64,000 nucleotides of DNA from an uncultured Gammaproteobacteria bacterium (GCA_905612355.1 CAJQRU010000072.1:53185-117184); one strand, 5' to 3'. Counted from the first letter of the stretch, positions 43,966 through 53,287 are shown. Program-made: numbers and translations. Notes: generated by a model not told the origin, from the letters alone.

Positions 43966-44618
43966 ACCCACAAACCGGCGTATTGGCCCTGTGGAATGAT
44001 TGTGCCGTGGGCCACGAGGAGTTATACGATAAGTGGTATCACGATGAGCATTTTTTTGACCGAGTCAGTATTAAAGGGTTCCGATTGGGGCGCCGTTATG
44101 AATCTTTAGGCACGAATCCACAATTTTTTACCTACTATGAAACTGAATCCACTGACGTATTGTTTTCATCGGCCTATCAGGCGCAGCTAGATCAACCGTC
44201 CTTGTTGACCAAAGAAGTGATGGCCGGTATGTTTATCAATGTCACTCGAACGGTCTGTTCCTGTGTGCAACGTTCTGGCCGAGAGCGGGGTGGTTTTGTT
44301 GTCACCATGAGTACTCGAGAGCACGGCAAAGAGGAGGAATTTAAAACAATGGCACTGTTGTTCGGCGAGCTTTCGGGGGTCGTAAGAACGGAAGTATGGA
44401 TGCGGGTTATGGACTCAACACACTCGCATACTAGACCTCGAAAAGAAGAACAAATTCGAGGCCAAGATCAAACGGTAGAGTCGTGTTTGGTGCTTCATTT
44501 AACACGTGAAGATGATGCACGAAGAGTCAGCGATTTACTGGCGAGTAAAAACAATACGGATTCTGATATTGATGGTTACCGTTTGTTGAGCGAACTTCGC
44601 CATGAGGATTGCGGGTGA
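43953..44618 (+). CDS. EthD/DUF4286-like dimeric alpha-beta barrel protein
   Basis: 221 residues. N-terminal half has the pattern LWNDC...HEE.YDKWYHDEH.FDR..IKGFRLGRRYE, typical of small ferredoxin-like (EthD/DUF4286-type) proteins that occur beside ring-cleaving and aromatic-acid operons. The second half (from about 115) probably repeats the same fold with less conservation. Function is unknown; some relatives act as small-molecule-binding or decyclising accessory proteins. GTG start at 43953 inside the SDR gene, preceded by a G-rich AGGGGGGG stretch. Confidence 0.78.
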   Translation: MEGINPQTGVLALWNDCAVGHEELYDKWYHDEHFFDRVSIKGFRLGRRYESLGTNPQFFTYYETESTDVLFSSAYQAQLDQPSLLTKEVMAGMFINVTRTVCSCVQRSGRERGGFVVTMSTREHGKEEEFKTMALLFGELSGVVRTEVWMRVMDSTHSHTRPRKEEQIRGQDQTVESCLVLHLTREDDARRVSDLLASKNNTDSDIDGYRLLSELRHEDCG

Positions 44619-44685
44619 ACAGTGTGTTTTAGAAGGTGCTGTGTTGGTAGTGTATGCACCGTGTACAACAGTGGTGGAGAACAAA

Positions 44686-46071
44686 ATGATCGATAATCCT
44701 TATGAAAGCATCAGCACTCAAGCGGAAAAAATACTTCGCCACGAGTTAACATCAAGTGAGCTAGTCGAGCAGTGTTGCGAGCGTATTGGGATGTTGGATT
44801 CTCGACTGGGTGCGTTCCAGTTATTGTGCCTCGAGCAGGCTCGTGTGGCGGGGCAGGCGGTCGACCAGGCCATTGCAAGCGGCCACAGAATAGGGCCTTT
44901 CCATGGAATCCCTTTCGCGCTAAAGGACATCATTGATGTCGATGGTTTGGTTACGACCGCCGGTTGTCAGTTGCGCAAAACACACATCGCTCGCCAGAGT
45001 GCGACTATCGCTCGGCGACTCCTTGCCGCTGGCGGTGTTTTTCTTGGTAAAACGAAAACCGTGGAATTCGCCTTCGGTGGCTGGGGAACTAACCAGAAAA
45101 TGGGCACTCCATGGAACCCGTGGGATTTGAATCGTCAGCGCACGCCTGGGGGCTCATCCAGCGGATCCGGAGTTGCGGTGTCTGCAGGACTAGCGGGCTG
45201 TGCCGTGGGTACCGATACCGGTGGGTCAGTTCGACTGCCAGCGGCAATGTGTGGCATCGTGGGTCTGAAGGTCTCGCAGGGAGTATTGCCCCTCGATGGC
45301 ATTGTCCCGTTGTCACATACCCTCGACACACCCGGACCCATGGCTCGGTGGGTCAGTGACGTTGCCTTGATGTATGAGACCTTATTGGGTCGAAACCCGG
45401 CGGCCGTCGACCAGGATCGCAAAGAAGACAAGGGGCTTTGGTATGAACTGAAACGAGGCATTGACGGCATGTTGTTGGGTGAACTATCGCGGACTGAACG
45501 CGAAGGCGTTGCGGCTGACGTTCTCACACTGTATGACGATGCCCTCGAGTTGCTGCGGCAACACGGTGCACGGATTGAAGCATTTGAACCATCACAATCT
45601 TTCGATGACTTAAAACACGCCTCGGGGGTCATCATGGCGGCTGAAGGGTACTATCACCACGGCGCCCTTTATGCGGACGAAACCGCGCTCCTTGATGAGG
45701 ATGTACGCCCGCGGATGTTGGCGGGGGCCAGGATCAGCGCGAGTGAATATATCGACGCATTGTGCCAAAGAAAAAAAGACCAAGCCGTTTTGGGAAAACA
45801 GGTGGCGCGTTTTGATGCCATCGTGACACCGACCACACCAACCACTGCCCGGCCGATACAGTCGTTAGACCAAAGCGTTACCCCTGCGTACTTCACACGG
45901 GCTGCCAATTACCTCGGTCTGTGTGGGCTGTCCCTTCCCATGGGTTTTACCCCAGAGGGCCTGCCGGGCGGGTTACAAATTCTGAGCTCCGCACATCAGG
46001 AAGCCACCGTGCTTCGAATTGGCGCTGAGTATGAACGTCGGAGGCCGCCAGCGGGCGGGCCTCCTTTATGA
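44686..46071 (+). CDS. amidase signature-family amidase
   Basis: 461 residues from ATG 44686, preceded by GGTGGAG; an upstream in-frame ATG at 44602 would overlap the previous gene and add 28 unrelated residues. The Ser-cisSer-Lys triad is complete: Lys80 (FALKDIID), cis-Ser157 in TPGGSSSGSG and nucleophile Ser181 in GTDTGGSVRLPAA. It hydrolyses an amide to acid and ammonia. It could complete a nitrile-to-acid route with the nitrile hydratase 11 kb to the right, or act on an operon intermediate. The gene ends inside a GC-rich hairpin. Confidence 0.92.
   Translation: MIDNPYESISTQAEKILRHELTSSELVEQCCERIGMLDSRLGAFQLLCLEQARVAGQAVDQAIASGHRIGPFHGIPFALKDIIDVDGLVTTAGCQLRKTHIARQSATIARRLLAAGGVFLGKTKTVEFAFGGWGTNQKMGTPWNPWDLNRQRTPGGSSSGSGVAVSAGLAGCAVGTDTGGSVRLPAAMCGIVGLKVSQGVLPLDGIVPLSHTLDTPGPMARWVSDVALMYETLLGRNPAAVDQDRKEDKGLWYELKRGIDGMLLGELSRTEREGVAADVLTLYDDALELLRQHGARIEAFEPSQSFDDLKHASGVIMAAEGYYHHGALYADETALLDEDVRPRMLAGARISASEYIDALCQRKKDQAVLGKQVARFDAIVTPTTPTTARPIQSLDQSVTPAYFTRAANYLGLCGLSLPMGFTPEGLPGGLQILSSAHQEATVLRIGAEYERRRPPAGGPPL
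46040..46067 (+). terminator. GC-rich hairpin at the end of the amidase gene
   Basis: GGAGGCC (46040-46046) pairs with GGCCTCC (46058-46064), and the stem can extend inward with one bulge; TTT follows at once. It overlaps the last codons of the amidase gene and lies just before the end of the convergent SDR gene. The T-run is very short, so an intrinsic terminator is likely but not certain. Confidence 0.45.
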
Positions 46072-46086
46072 GCACCGGGGTAAGTG

Positions 46087-46857
46087 TTATTTAGAAACGA
46101 ATCCTCCATCGACGGGTAAGGCCACGCCCGTGATGTAAGACGCTTCATCTGATAGTAGAAACAAGGCCGCATTAGCGACTTCCTCTGCGGTGCCTACACG
46201 TTTCAAGGGGATATTTCCTTTCATCATTTCTAAATTGGCCTCTTTATCCGCATTTTGGTCGGGCCGTGCCATAAAGACATTTAACATTGGCGTGTCGATC
46301 GGGCCCGGACAAACACTATTTACTCGGATGCCATCGCCAGCGAGACGACCCGCCAGAGATGCCATGAGCCCATTAACCGCCCATTTGGCGGCTGAATAAA
46401 CGGGGCTGAACGGTGATCCAATGAGTCCGGCGATGGATGCAGTAAATAAAATACTGCCTCCTCCGCGAGATTGCATCGCTGGAATCGCGGCACCTGTCGT
46501 CCGAAAGACCGATCGAAGATTCAGGTCCATGGTGATCTCATAATCTGCCGCGTCAAGATCCTCAACTCGGGAATAGCCGGGATGACCCACATGATTCCAA
46601 AGAAGATCCAGGCCCCCATAATGTTGTACCGTATCCGTAACTATTCGAGCACACTCAGTGTCATCAGTGAGATCGGCACAAATTCCAATCGCATCGTGTC
46701 CGGCGTCTGTGAGACCTTTAACGACGGTGTTAAGGTTTTTTTCGTCAACATCTACTGCCACAACTTGGGCGCCCTCATGAGCAAATCGAGTAACGCCCGC
46801 CCGACCCATACCGGATGCCGCCGCGGTAACCAACGCGATTTTTTTGTTGAGCCGCAT
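46087..46857 (-). CDS. SDR-family oxidoreductase
   Basis: 256 residues, classical SDR. VTAAASGMGRAG (atypical Ala for Gly in the cofactor loop), NHVG instead of NNAG, Ser in FTASIAG, YSAAK at the active site, and the C-terminal SYITGVALPVDGGF. NAD-linked alcohol dehydrogenase activity is expected; substrate unknown. A GGAG site lies about 10 bp before the ATG. It follows the PLP decarboxylase gene by 89 bp on the same strand. Confidence 0.9.
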   Translation of the reverse strand: MRLNKKIALVTAAASGMGRAGVTRFAHEGAQVVAVDVDEKNLNTVVKGLTDAGHDAIGICADLTDDTECARIVTDTVQHYGGLDLLWNHVGHPGYSRVEDLDAADYEITMDLNLRSVFRTTGAAIPAMQSRGGGSILFTASIAGLIGSPFSPVYSAAKWAVNGLMASLAGRLAGDGIRVNSVCPGPIDTPMLNVFMARPDQNADKEANLEMMKGNIPLKRVGTAEEVANAALFLLSDEASYITGVALPVDGGFVSK

Positions 46858-46946
46858 ATTACATTTCTCCGATATTTTAGTGGACCATCATGGGAATTCT
46901 GCCACCGCTGCGCTTAGAGGGATAAATCTTTGTCTAACAGCAGGTT

Positions 46947-48191
46947 TTATCGAGTATAGACGGTATCAGCGCGACCGCCAGCCCAGAGGCCTCGTTCAAC
47001 TTCTGATAGTGTTTCGCCCAGGTCCGACAGATATTCTGGAATGGCCGTGGCGTTGTGGCGATCCAGAAAGAGATGGATGGCCTGCGGTCGCGTGAGGTGT
47101 CCTGTGACCCATCCCCGGGCTAGCATTCCTTCACTGACGGCCATGATGTCAACCTTCGCAGCGGTAAATGCGACCAAGTAGGCGTCGGGGTTTCCTAACA
47201 CACTCAATCCTTGCAGTTGGGTTATACCTCGGACCAATTGGTCTCTCGCCGTCAGGATTTCCGACACAATTTCACGATAACCCGACTGACCGAGGATCTG
47301 AATCATGGCCCATGCCGATGCCAGTCCTCCAGCCGACCGGGACCCCATTAATCCGGCAGTCGAATATCGGCCACCAGGCCAATTATCAAAAGTGTAACGT
47401 TGGTATTGTTCGTTCTTCGCATCTGCCAACAGCAATGCCGAGGCACCCTTATTGGCGTATCCCAATTTATGCAAATCAACCGATAACGAGGTAACGCCAT
47501 CGATCGATAAATCAAATGTGGGGGTCTCGTACCCCAGTTGCTGTGCGAATGGCAGAACGAATCCCCCGTGACATGCATCTACGTGGAGCCATAGATCACT
47601 TTCCTTCGCAATATCCGCCAGTTCATCAACTCGGTCCGTTACCCCAAACGGAAAAGAAGGGGCGGAAGCGGCCAAGAAAACAGTGTTGGGTCCGACTGAT
47701 GCTTTGATTTGTTCGGGATCCGCCCGAAATACCTGGCTCGACGCAAGGCGTATGGCCTTCGCTCCCATCAGGTGGGCAGCTTTGTCAAAACCTGGGTGAG
47801 CAGCTTCAGGAATGATCAGATCAAACGGGGCCTTCTTGCCAATGGACTTAGCGCGGTTAAGTGCTGACTTCACTGCGAGCAACAAACTCTCAGTGCCGCC
47901 TCCGGTCAGGTTTCCTGTGCCGCTCGGCGGGGCCTTGAACAGTCCCAAAAGGGCGCTGATTATCTCTTGTTCGATCTGCACGAGCCCAGGAAAAATTCGC
48001 CCCGCATAAAGTACATTGTGGTTTTGGTACACCCCGGCAGCTTGATTAGACGCATCGACAATGTCGTCCCCGCCGAAATAACTTCCGCCAATGAACATCT
48101 TCTTTGCGTGCCATGGAGTATCTGTTTCTACATATGAACGTAGCCTGCAGAGGACTTCATCGACGGTTTGACCTGAATCCGGGAAAGTCAT
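46947..48191 (-). CDS. PLP-dependent decarboxylase/lyase (group II, sphingosine-phosphate lyase-like)
   Basis: 414 residues, fold-type I PLP enzyme of the glutamate decarboxylase/sphingosine-1-phosphate lyase group. TGGGTESLLLA binds the phosphate, Asp205 (LHVDACHGG) holds the pyridine nitrogen and Lys242 (VDLHKLGYANKG) forms the Schiff base. The short N-terminus and VDLHKLGYA are closest to the S1P-lyase type. It could split a hydroxy-amine phosphate or decarboxylate an amino acid. Its start overlaps the AtuA-C gene by 4 bp, so it belongs to that operon. Confidence 0.87.
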   Translation of the reverse strand: MTFPDSGQTVDEVLCRLRSYVETDTPWHAKKMFIGGSYFGGDDIVDASNQAAGVYQNHNVLYAGRIFPGLVQIEQEIISALLGLFKAPPSGTGNLTGGGTESLLLAVKSALNRAKSIGKKAPFDLIIPEAAHPGFDKAAHLMGAKAIRLASSQVFRADPEQIKASVGPNTVFLAASAPSFPFGVTDRVDELADIAKESDLWLHVDACHGGFVLPFAQQLGYETPTFDLSIDGVTSLSVDLHKLGYANKGASALLLADAKNEQYQRYTFDNWPGGRYSTAGLMGSRSAGGLASAWAMIQILGQSGYREIVSEILTARDQLVRGITQLQGLSVLGNPDAYLVAFTAAKVDIMAVSEGMLARGWVTGHLTRPQAIHLFLDRHNATAIPEYLSDLGETLSEVERGLWAGGRADTVYTR

Positions 48192-48532
48192 TCCTTTGTT
48201 TCCAAGTTGTCGGTGTTGATCTCGACTTCCAGATCAAGAATCAGGAAGCTCCAGGATTTTCCGTGTCCATCTAGATTTAGCGATTCGTTTACCCCGCCTT
48301 CCAGCGCTCGGTCCATGACGACGTTAAGTCCATGAACTTTGGGCAATGGATAACAGCGCACCGCGCCTCGCACAAGATTGCCGAATTCAGATTTCAACCG
48401 TTCCGGTGTGATCTGGCGAATCAGGATCGAATAGTGTTTCGGTTCATAAACAAAAACCCCCACGTTGGAGCGATTACCTTTGTCGCCAGCACGCGCGTGG
48501 GCAATGTGTCGCAGGCTAGTTCGGCCCTTCAT
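48188..48532 (-). CDS. AtuA C-terminal-domain-like protein (ferredoxin-fold)
   Basis: 114 residues corresponding to the C-terminal ferredoxin-like domain of AtuA-family proteins, here a separate gene. HARAGDKGNRSNVGVFVYEP near the start is the family hallmark, followed by a VRGAVRCYPLPKVHGLNVVM segment. It overlaps both neighbours by 4 bp (ATGA), so production is tightly coupled to the AtuA-N gene upstream, with which it presumably assembles. Its biochemical role is not known. Confidence 0.87.
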   Translation of the reverse strand: MKGRTSLRHIAHARAGDKGNRSNVGVFVYEPKHYSILIRQITPERLKSEFGNLVRGAVRCYPLPKVHGLNVVMDRALEGGVNESLNLDGHGKSWSFLILDLEVEINTDNLETKE

Positions 48533-49875
48533 ATTTGAATAAACTCAACGGTCGTTTTAACCCTATCGCGCTCCAATAAGGCCGAGTACGTCAACACACT
48601 CGGTGTGATGTGGCCTCGATAGCCGGCGCCGCCTGCTGGGCCACAACACAGTAAAGCTTCCATCTCCCACAAAACATTAGCCGCTTCTTCGGGATCCGGC
48701 GTACGTAGCGCACAGCGCAGGCGAATATCCTTTGAATCCGGACTAAATTTACCCGCGCTGGCATGTAATGAAGCCGCGCCAATTAGGTCTATTCGTCGTT
48801 CGCTCACGCTCCCATGCACGCTATCCAGCCGCTGATTAATAACTTCTCCGGCCAGTTGCGCTCGGCTGAGAGCGCCAGGTCCGGCATACGAGACTTCGGC
48901 TTCGGCAAGGTGTCCTCCATCAAAAGCCACCGTCACTTTCAGTGTCTCCGTTCTTGCGCGACCTTTTGCTCCACAGACCATCACTCGGTCATTCCCTTGA
49001 TCATCCAGTTCAACCATGGAGAAATCTGCGATCACGTCAGGTGTGATGTAGGCGGACGGGTCGTGAACTTCGTAGTACAGCTGTTCTTTGACTGTTTGGC
49101 GATCAACTCGGCCACCCGTCGTCGGTAGTTTGGTGATCACCACTGAACCGTCAGGTGAGATTTCGGCGATTGGAAAACCGACCCTGGCCAACTCGTCAAC
49201 CTCTTTGAAACCGGGGTCAGCAAAGTAGCCACCCGTTACTTGAGCCGCACATTCCATTAGATGGCCAGCAACCGTGCCATTGGCGAGTTGTTGCCAGTCA
49301 TGATTGCTCCACCCAAAGTGGGCTTGCATTGGGGCGAGGAACAGTGAGGGATCTGCGACCCGCCCGGTGATCACAACGTCAGCTCCCCTCGTCAGGGCAG
49401 GGGTGATGCTTTGGGAGCCTAGATAGGCGTTAGCACCGATCATAGGTCGGCCAATTTGTGCAACAGTGCATTCGGGTTCGATAAGTTCTACATCTGGCGT
49501 GATCAGGTGGGTTACGTCGTCCCCGAGAACCGCGGCAATATTGAGGTGTCCCAGTTGGCATTGGGCGGCAATCTCGCTGGTCCGTACCGCCGCGGCCAGT
49601 GGGTCGGCTGCTCCCATGTTGGTTATCAGACAGGTATTGTGGCGACTGCATAAGGGGAGTAAATGGTTCATGCGTTTTACGAGCAGTGGGTTATAACCGT
49701 TGCCGTTAGCCAATTGCATGTCGCGATGCGCAAAGGCCAAAGTTCGTTCACCCAAACACTCGAAAATAATGGCATCGAGTGAGCCGTGTTCGACCAGTTC
49801 CATTGCAGGATCGAGTCGATCAGAAGAGAAGCCAGCGCCCGTTCCAATACGCAAAATGTCAGTGTGATTAGGCAT
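48529..49875 (-). CDS. AtuA N-terminal-domain (DUF1446) protein
   Basis: 448 residues from ATG 49875, which gives MPNHTDILRIGTGAGFSSDR, the usual family N-terminus; an upstream ATG at 49917 adds 14 residues. Family of acyclic terpene utilisation protein AtuA (DUF1446). GTGAGFSSDRLDPAM, YGFECLGER-like FECLGERTLA, TNMGAADP and DVVITGRVADPSLFLAP are recognisable. AtuA is required for citronellol/geraniol breakdown in Pseudomonas but many homologues sit in other pathways; its reaction is unknown. No other atu gene lies here. Confidence 0.88.
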   Translation of the reverse strand: MPNHTDILRIGTGAGFSSDRLDPAMELVEHGSLDAIIFECLGERTLAFAHRDMQLANGNGYNPLLVKRMNHLLPLCSRHNTCLITNMGAADPLAAAVRTSEIAAQCQLGHLNIAAVLGDDVTHLITPDVELIEPECTVAQIGRPMIGANAYLGSQSITPALTRGADVVITGRVADPSLFLAPMQAHFGWSNHDWQQLANGTVAGHLMECAAQVTGGYFADPGFKEVDELARVGFPIAEISPDGSVVITKLPTTGGRVDRQTVKEQLYYEVHDPSAYITPDVIADFSMVELDDQGNDRVMVCGAKGRARTETLKVTVAFDGGHLAEAEVSYAGPGALSRAQLAGEVINQRLDSVHGSVSERRIDLIGAASLHASAGKFSPDSKDIRLRCALRTPDPEEAANVLWEMEALLCCGPAGGAGYRGHITPSVLTYSALLERDRVKTTVEFIQI

Positions 49876-49977
49876 GGTGTTGGCAGCGGAATTAATAGAG
49901 TGCGAAACCCGAAACAATCTTATCTGCTAGACTGTTTCCGAGTTACGATCGGTCGGCATTTAAGGGAGGTCATGATC

Positions 49978-50633
49978 ATGACTGGTGAGGCAATTTTTCC
50001 CAAGGAGAGGGTGTCTCTTGAGCCCACCTTACCGGCTAAGCGTGCGAGATACTACAGCCAGGAAAACAATTTTTATTTTTCCTGGCCTGGGGTTCCAGGC
50101 AATCACTCACACAGCCATCGCTCAGGATTGCCTGTTGTTCGTAGCCACAAACGAGCCACTTCTCTCTCTGGAGCGTTTGTGGCCACCTAGGTTTGGTGAT
50201 GACCGCATGGAGGCAGTGCATTGACCATCGAACGAAATCGAACGAAATCGAACGACAGTTTGGACCGGTGTTAAATCGACCAATAACGGAAAACACCTCG
50301 AGCCACGCCGTCGTATTTTCCAATCACGCATTAAATGGCAGCACAAATATTCTGCCAACGATTAATTGCACGATTAATACGTTAGAACCGGGTCGGGACC
50401 AACGTCCACATCGACACAATGGTGTGGCCGTTACACTCAGCCTCCAAGGGGAAGGCGTTTATTCAATGATTGAAGATCAACGGGTGAATTGGATTGAATA
50501 CGGGGTACAGATTACCTCGGCTGCTTTTCTGCATTCGCACCATAATCGGGGTGGTGCACGCATGCGTTCTCCAATCATCCAGGATGGAGCATTGCACTGT
50601 TACACGCGAACCCCCGGATTCAGTTGGACTTAA
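49978..50633 (+). pseudogene. cupin (gentisate dioxygenase-like) gene broken by frameshifts
   Basis: The reading runs through three frames. Frame A from ATG 49978 (AGGGAGG site upstream) gives IFPKERVSLEPTLPAKRARY and FYFSWPGVP to about 50090; frame B gives CLLFVATNEPLLSLERL to EAVH and stop TGA at 50222-50224; frame C gives NEIERQFGPVLNRPITENTS and a cupin-like end with HRHNGVAVTL, FLHSHHNRGG and ALHCYTRTPGF. The B-to-C shift is removed if one unit of the 10-bp tandem repeat at 50229-50258 is deleted, but the TGA remains. Probably a dead gene; sequencing error is an alternative for one shift. Confidence 0.7.
50229..50258 (+). repeat. 10-bp tandem repeat in the cupin pseudogene
   Basis: About three units of a 10-bp sequence (ATCGAACGAA twice, then ATCGAACGAC). 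With two units instead of three, frame B would continue as PSNEIERQFGPVLNRP and join frame C. The repeat length is not a multiple of three, so a slippage gain explains the frameshift. Confidence 0.8.
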
Positions 50634-50674
50634 TAGATCATGAATTTCTGATGCGTCTCTGAGTTATCAATCCA

Positions 50675-51814
50675 TTGAGTGATCAGGTACAGGAACAGTT
50701 CGGATGGGGCTTTTCAAGCGTCACCGATTGGCATGATGCAATTGATGCCTGTTTGGAAACCACAACGCTAGGACAGTCAGAGGCGAACCTAGGCTTTGTT
50801 TATGTTACCAGTGAGCACGTCCCAGCACTTGAGGCGATTGTTGAGTACCTGAAAGTCCACAGCGGGATAGACCACTGGGTAGGCACCAGTGGCATTGGCA
50901 TCGTGGCCTGTGATACGGAATGCTACGATTCACCGGGAATTGCCATGCTGACGGGTGTCTTTCCAACGGATGGGTTCCGAGTCCTTTCAACAGTGGTTGA
51001 TGCTGCGTCGGAATGCTCAAAGGATGTGCAGACCTGGTGTGCGAACAACTTCAGCACCGTTGGCATTGTTCATGCGGATCCGCATAACCCACACTTGCAG
51101 CAATTGATCCCAGGTCTTTCTGACATCCTTGGTGGGGGGTTTCTCCTCGGAGGGTTGACCTCGACTTCTGGCGAGGAGCACCAACAGGTCGCCGATGGAC
51201 TAACGAACGGTGGCATCTCTGGTGTTCTTTTTTCGGAGAAAGTGTCAATAGCCTCCGGACTGAGTCAGGGATGCAGTCCGCTTGGGCCCAACAGGACGAT
51301 TACTGAATGCGATCGAAATCTTATTGTGCGCATTGATGATCGTCCCGCATTAACGGTCTTTAAAGAAGATATCGGCGAACCTTTTTCAAGTAACCTCAAT
51401 CGTGTGGGCGGTCATATATTTGTGGGTCTGTCGGTTACGGGGTCCGATACCGGTGATTATGTGGTCCGAAACTTAATTGGTATCGATGTTGAACAGGAAG
51501 TGCTTGCTATTGGCGAGCATGTTTCCCCTGGTGAGGTTATTGTATTTTGCAAGCGAGATGCGGACACGGCACGCAAAGATCTGATTCGAATGGCTAAAGA
51601 TGTACGCCGCCGAGTCGGGAATAAGACACCTAAAGGCGGCCTTTACTTCTCTTGTTTGGGGCGCGGGCGCCATACCTTCGGCCCTAATTCTGGGGAAATG
51701 AAAATCCTTAGCCAGGAATTAGGAGATGTCCCGCTGGTGGGGTTTTTTGCAAACGGGGAAATCTCGCATAATCGCCTGTACGGATATACTGGTGTTCTAA
51801 GTCTGTTTTATTAA
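50675..51814 (+). CDS. FIST domain protein (FIST N and FIST C)
   Basis: 379 residues spanning the FIST_N and FIST_C small-ligand-sensing domains, without any output domain. Segments include WVGTSGIGIVACDTECYD, GGFLLGGLTSTSGEEHQ, FSEKVSIASGLSQGCSPLGP and the C-terminal GLYFSCLGRGRHTFGPNSGEMKI (19-residue core visible as GRGRHTFGP), ending in PLVGFFANGEISHN. FIST proteins are thought to sense amino acids or their derivatives. TTG start at 50675 with no clear ribosome site. It sits between the cupin pseudogene and two aminotransferase genes. Confidence 0.87.
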   Translation: MSDQVQEQFGWGFSSVTDWHDAIDACLETTTLGQSEANLGFVYVTSEHVPALEAIVEYLKVHSGIDHWVGTSGIGIVACDTECYDSPGIAMLTGVFPTDGFRVLSTVVDAASECSKDVQTWCANNFSTVGIVHADPHNPHLQQLIPGLSDILGGGFLLGGLTSTSGEEHQQVADGLTNGGISGVLFSEKVSIASGLSQGCSPLGPNRTITECDRNLIVRIDDRPALTVFKEDIGEPFSSNLNRVGGHIFVGLSVTGSDTGDYVVRNLIGIDVEQEVLAIGEHVSPGEVIVFCKRDADTARKDLIRMAKDVRRRVGNKTPKGGLYFSCLGRGRHTFGPNSGEMKILSQELGDVPLVGFFANGEISHNRLYGYTGVLSLFY

Positions 51815-51869
51815 TCCTTTTAAAGGCAAAATTAAGCGTGTAGAACGCGTCAATACGTGGAGAGAAAAC

Positions 51870-53216
51870 TTGGATAACAACACTGAAACTTCATTGCTTC
51901 ATCGTGACGCAGCCCACTTAATTCATCCGCTTCATAGCCCGAAGGGCCACGTTGGCGGAAAAGTGTGGGTTGGGGGTAAGGGTGCTTTTCTGATCGACGC
52001 TAATGGCGATCGTTTCATTGATGGTCTTTCGGGACTGTGGAACAACACGGCGGGAAATGGGCGATCTGAATTGGCCGATGCAGCGCATCAGCAAATGACA
52101 GATCTGGCTTATTCCTCTGGATATACCGGGAGCTCTAATCCGCGCGCAATTGAGTTGGCCGAGCGTTTGGCGGCAATCACTTATCCGAACATTAACCACT
52201 TCTTTTTTACGTCCGGTGGTGGCGAGTCGACGGACAGCAATATTAAGATGGCGCGATATTACTGGAAGTTAAAAAACAAGCCGAACAAAACCAAAGTGAT
52301 TTCTCGTATTTGGGGTTATCACGGGGTGACCTTAGCGGCGATGTGTGCCACAGGGATTAATAGTTACTGGCCCATGTTCGAACCCAGGATTCCTGGATTC
52401 GTTCATATTCCCTGTCCGGATCCTTATCGATATCGGTCCAGTGATTCTTCTGTCAGCGTTGGGATCGCAGCGGCGAATGAACTTGAGAAAGCCATTCTAG
52501 AAGAAGGCGCTGACAGCGTCGCTATGTTTATTGCAGAACCCGTGCAGGGAGCCGGGGGGGTCATCGTTCCGCCGGATGATTACTTTCCTCGAATACGAGA
52601 GATCTGCGATCAGTATGAGGTTTTGTTAGTTTCTGATGAAGTCATCACGGGATTTGGTCGAACCGGCACCATGTTCGGGCTTGAGCATTGGGGGGTTAAA
52701 CCTGATCTGATCCAGTATGCCAAGGCAATTACATCGGGATATTTCCCATTGGGTGGTATTGGAGTCAGTGATGAAATCGCACAGACGATGGAGGACAGTG
52801 GTAAACCCTGGATGCATGCCTATACTTATAGCGCGCATCCAACCGGTTGTGCAGTCGCTCTGGCTATGCTGGATATTATTGAAACTGAAGATTTCCCAGG
52901 GCAGGCAAAACAAAAGGGCGCGCGATTGCTCGCTGGACTTCGTTCGGCGTTAAGCGGTCATCCGCATGTCGGTGAAATCCGAGGTCTTGGCATGATGTGC
53001 GCTGTCGAGTACGTTAAAGATACGGCGACGGGCGAGATGTTTCCGGCTGAAGACGCAATTGGTGCTCGCATCCATGAGGAGACCGTTGCGCGAGGAATGT
53101 TCAGTCGCGTGCGGGGCGATGTTTATGCATTGGCGCCGCCCATCGTCACAGAAGAGCAGACCTTGGATGACATGGTTGGTATTCTTGCCGATGCGACTCG
53201 GGCCGTTATCGGCTGA
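51870..53216 (+). CDS. class III (omega/beta-alanine-type) aminotransferase
   Basis: 448 residues, fold-type I PLP enzyme of the class III aminotransferase family. Asp256 (LVSDEVITGFGRTG) and the Schiff-base Lys285 (YAKAITSGYFPLGG) are present; SGLWNN near 55 and TSGGGESTDSN are typical of omega-amino-acid:pyruvate transaminases. It moves the amino group of an omega-amine, beta-alanine-type or aminoisobutyrate-type substrate to pyruvate. TTG start at 51870 with GTGGAGAG about 10 bp upstream; TTG starts occur in two consecutive genes, which may keep expression low. Confidence 0.92.
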   Translation: MDNNTETSLLHRDAAHLIHPLHSPKGHVGGKVWVGGKGAFLIDANGDRFIDGLSGLWNNTAGNGRSELADAAHQQMTDLAYSSGYTGSSNPRAIELAERLAAITYPNINHFFFTSGGGESTDSNIKMARYYWKLKNKPNKTKVISRIWGYHGVTLAAMCATGINSYWPMFEPRIPGFVHIPCPDPYRYRSSDSSVSVGIAAANELEKAILEEGADSVAMFIAEPVQGAGGVIVPPDDYFPRIREICDQYEVLLVSDEVITGFGRTGTMFGLEHWGVKPDLIQYAKAITSGYFPLGGIGVSDEIAQTMEDSGKPWMHAYTYSAHPTGCAVALAMLDIIETEDFPGQAKQKGARLLAGLRSALSGHPHVGEIRGLGMMCAVEYVKDTATGEMFPAEDAIGARIHEETVARGMFSRVRGDVYALAPPIVTEEQTLDDMVGILADATRAVIG

Positions 53217-53287
53217 ACAGCACTGTCATGCAGGTAGCTGGCTGTCATGATTATCATGGCAGGTGCTGTGGTCGCGTCTGCTTGTCG

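Noticed and set aside
50193-50633. Intact 146-residue cupin gene starting at 50193
   Set aside because: The first 20 residues come from the frameshifted region and the missing N-half is found upstream in other frames, so it is the tail of a broken gene.
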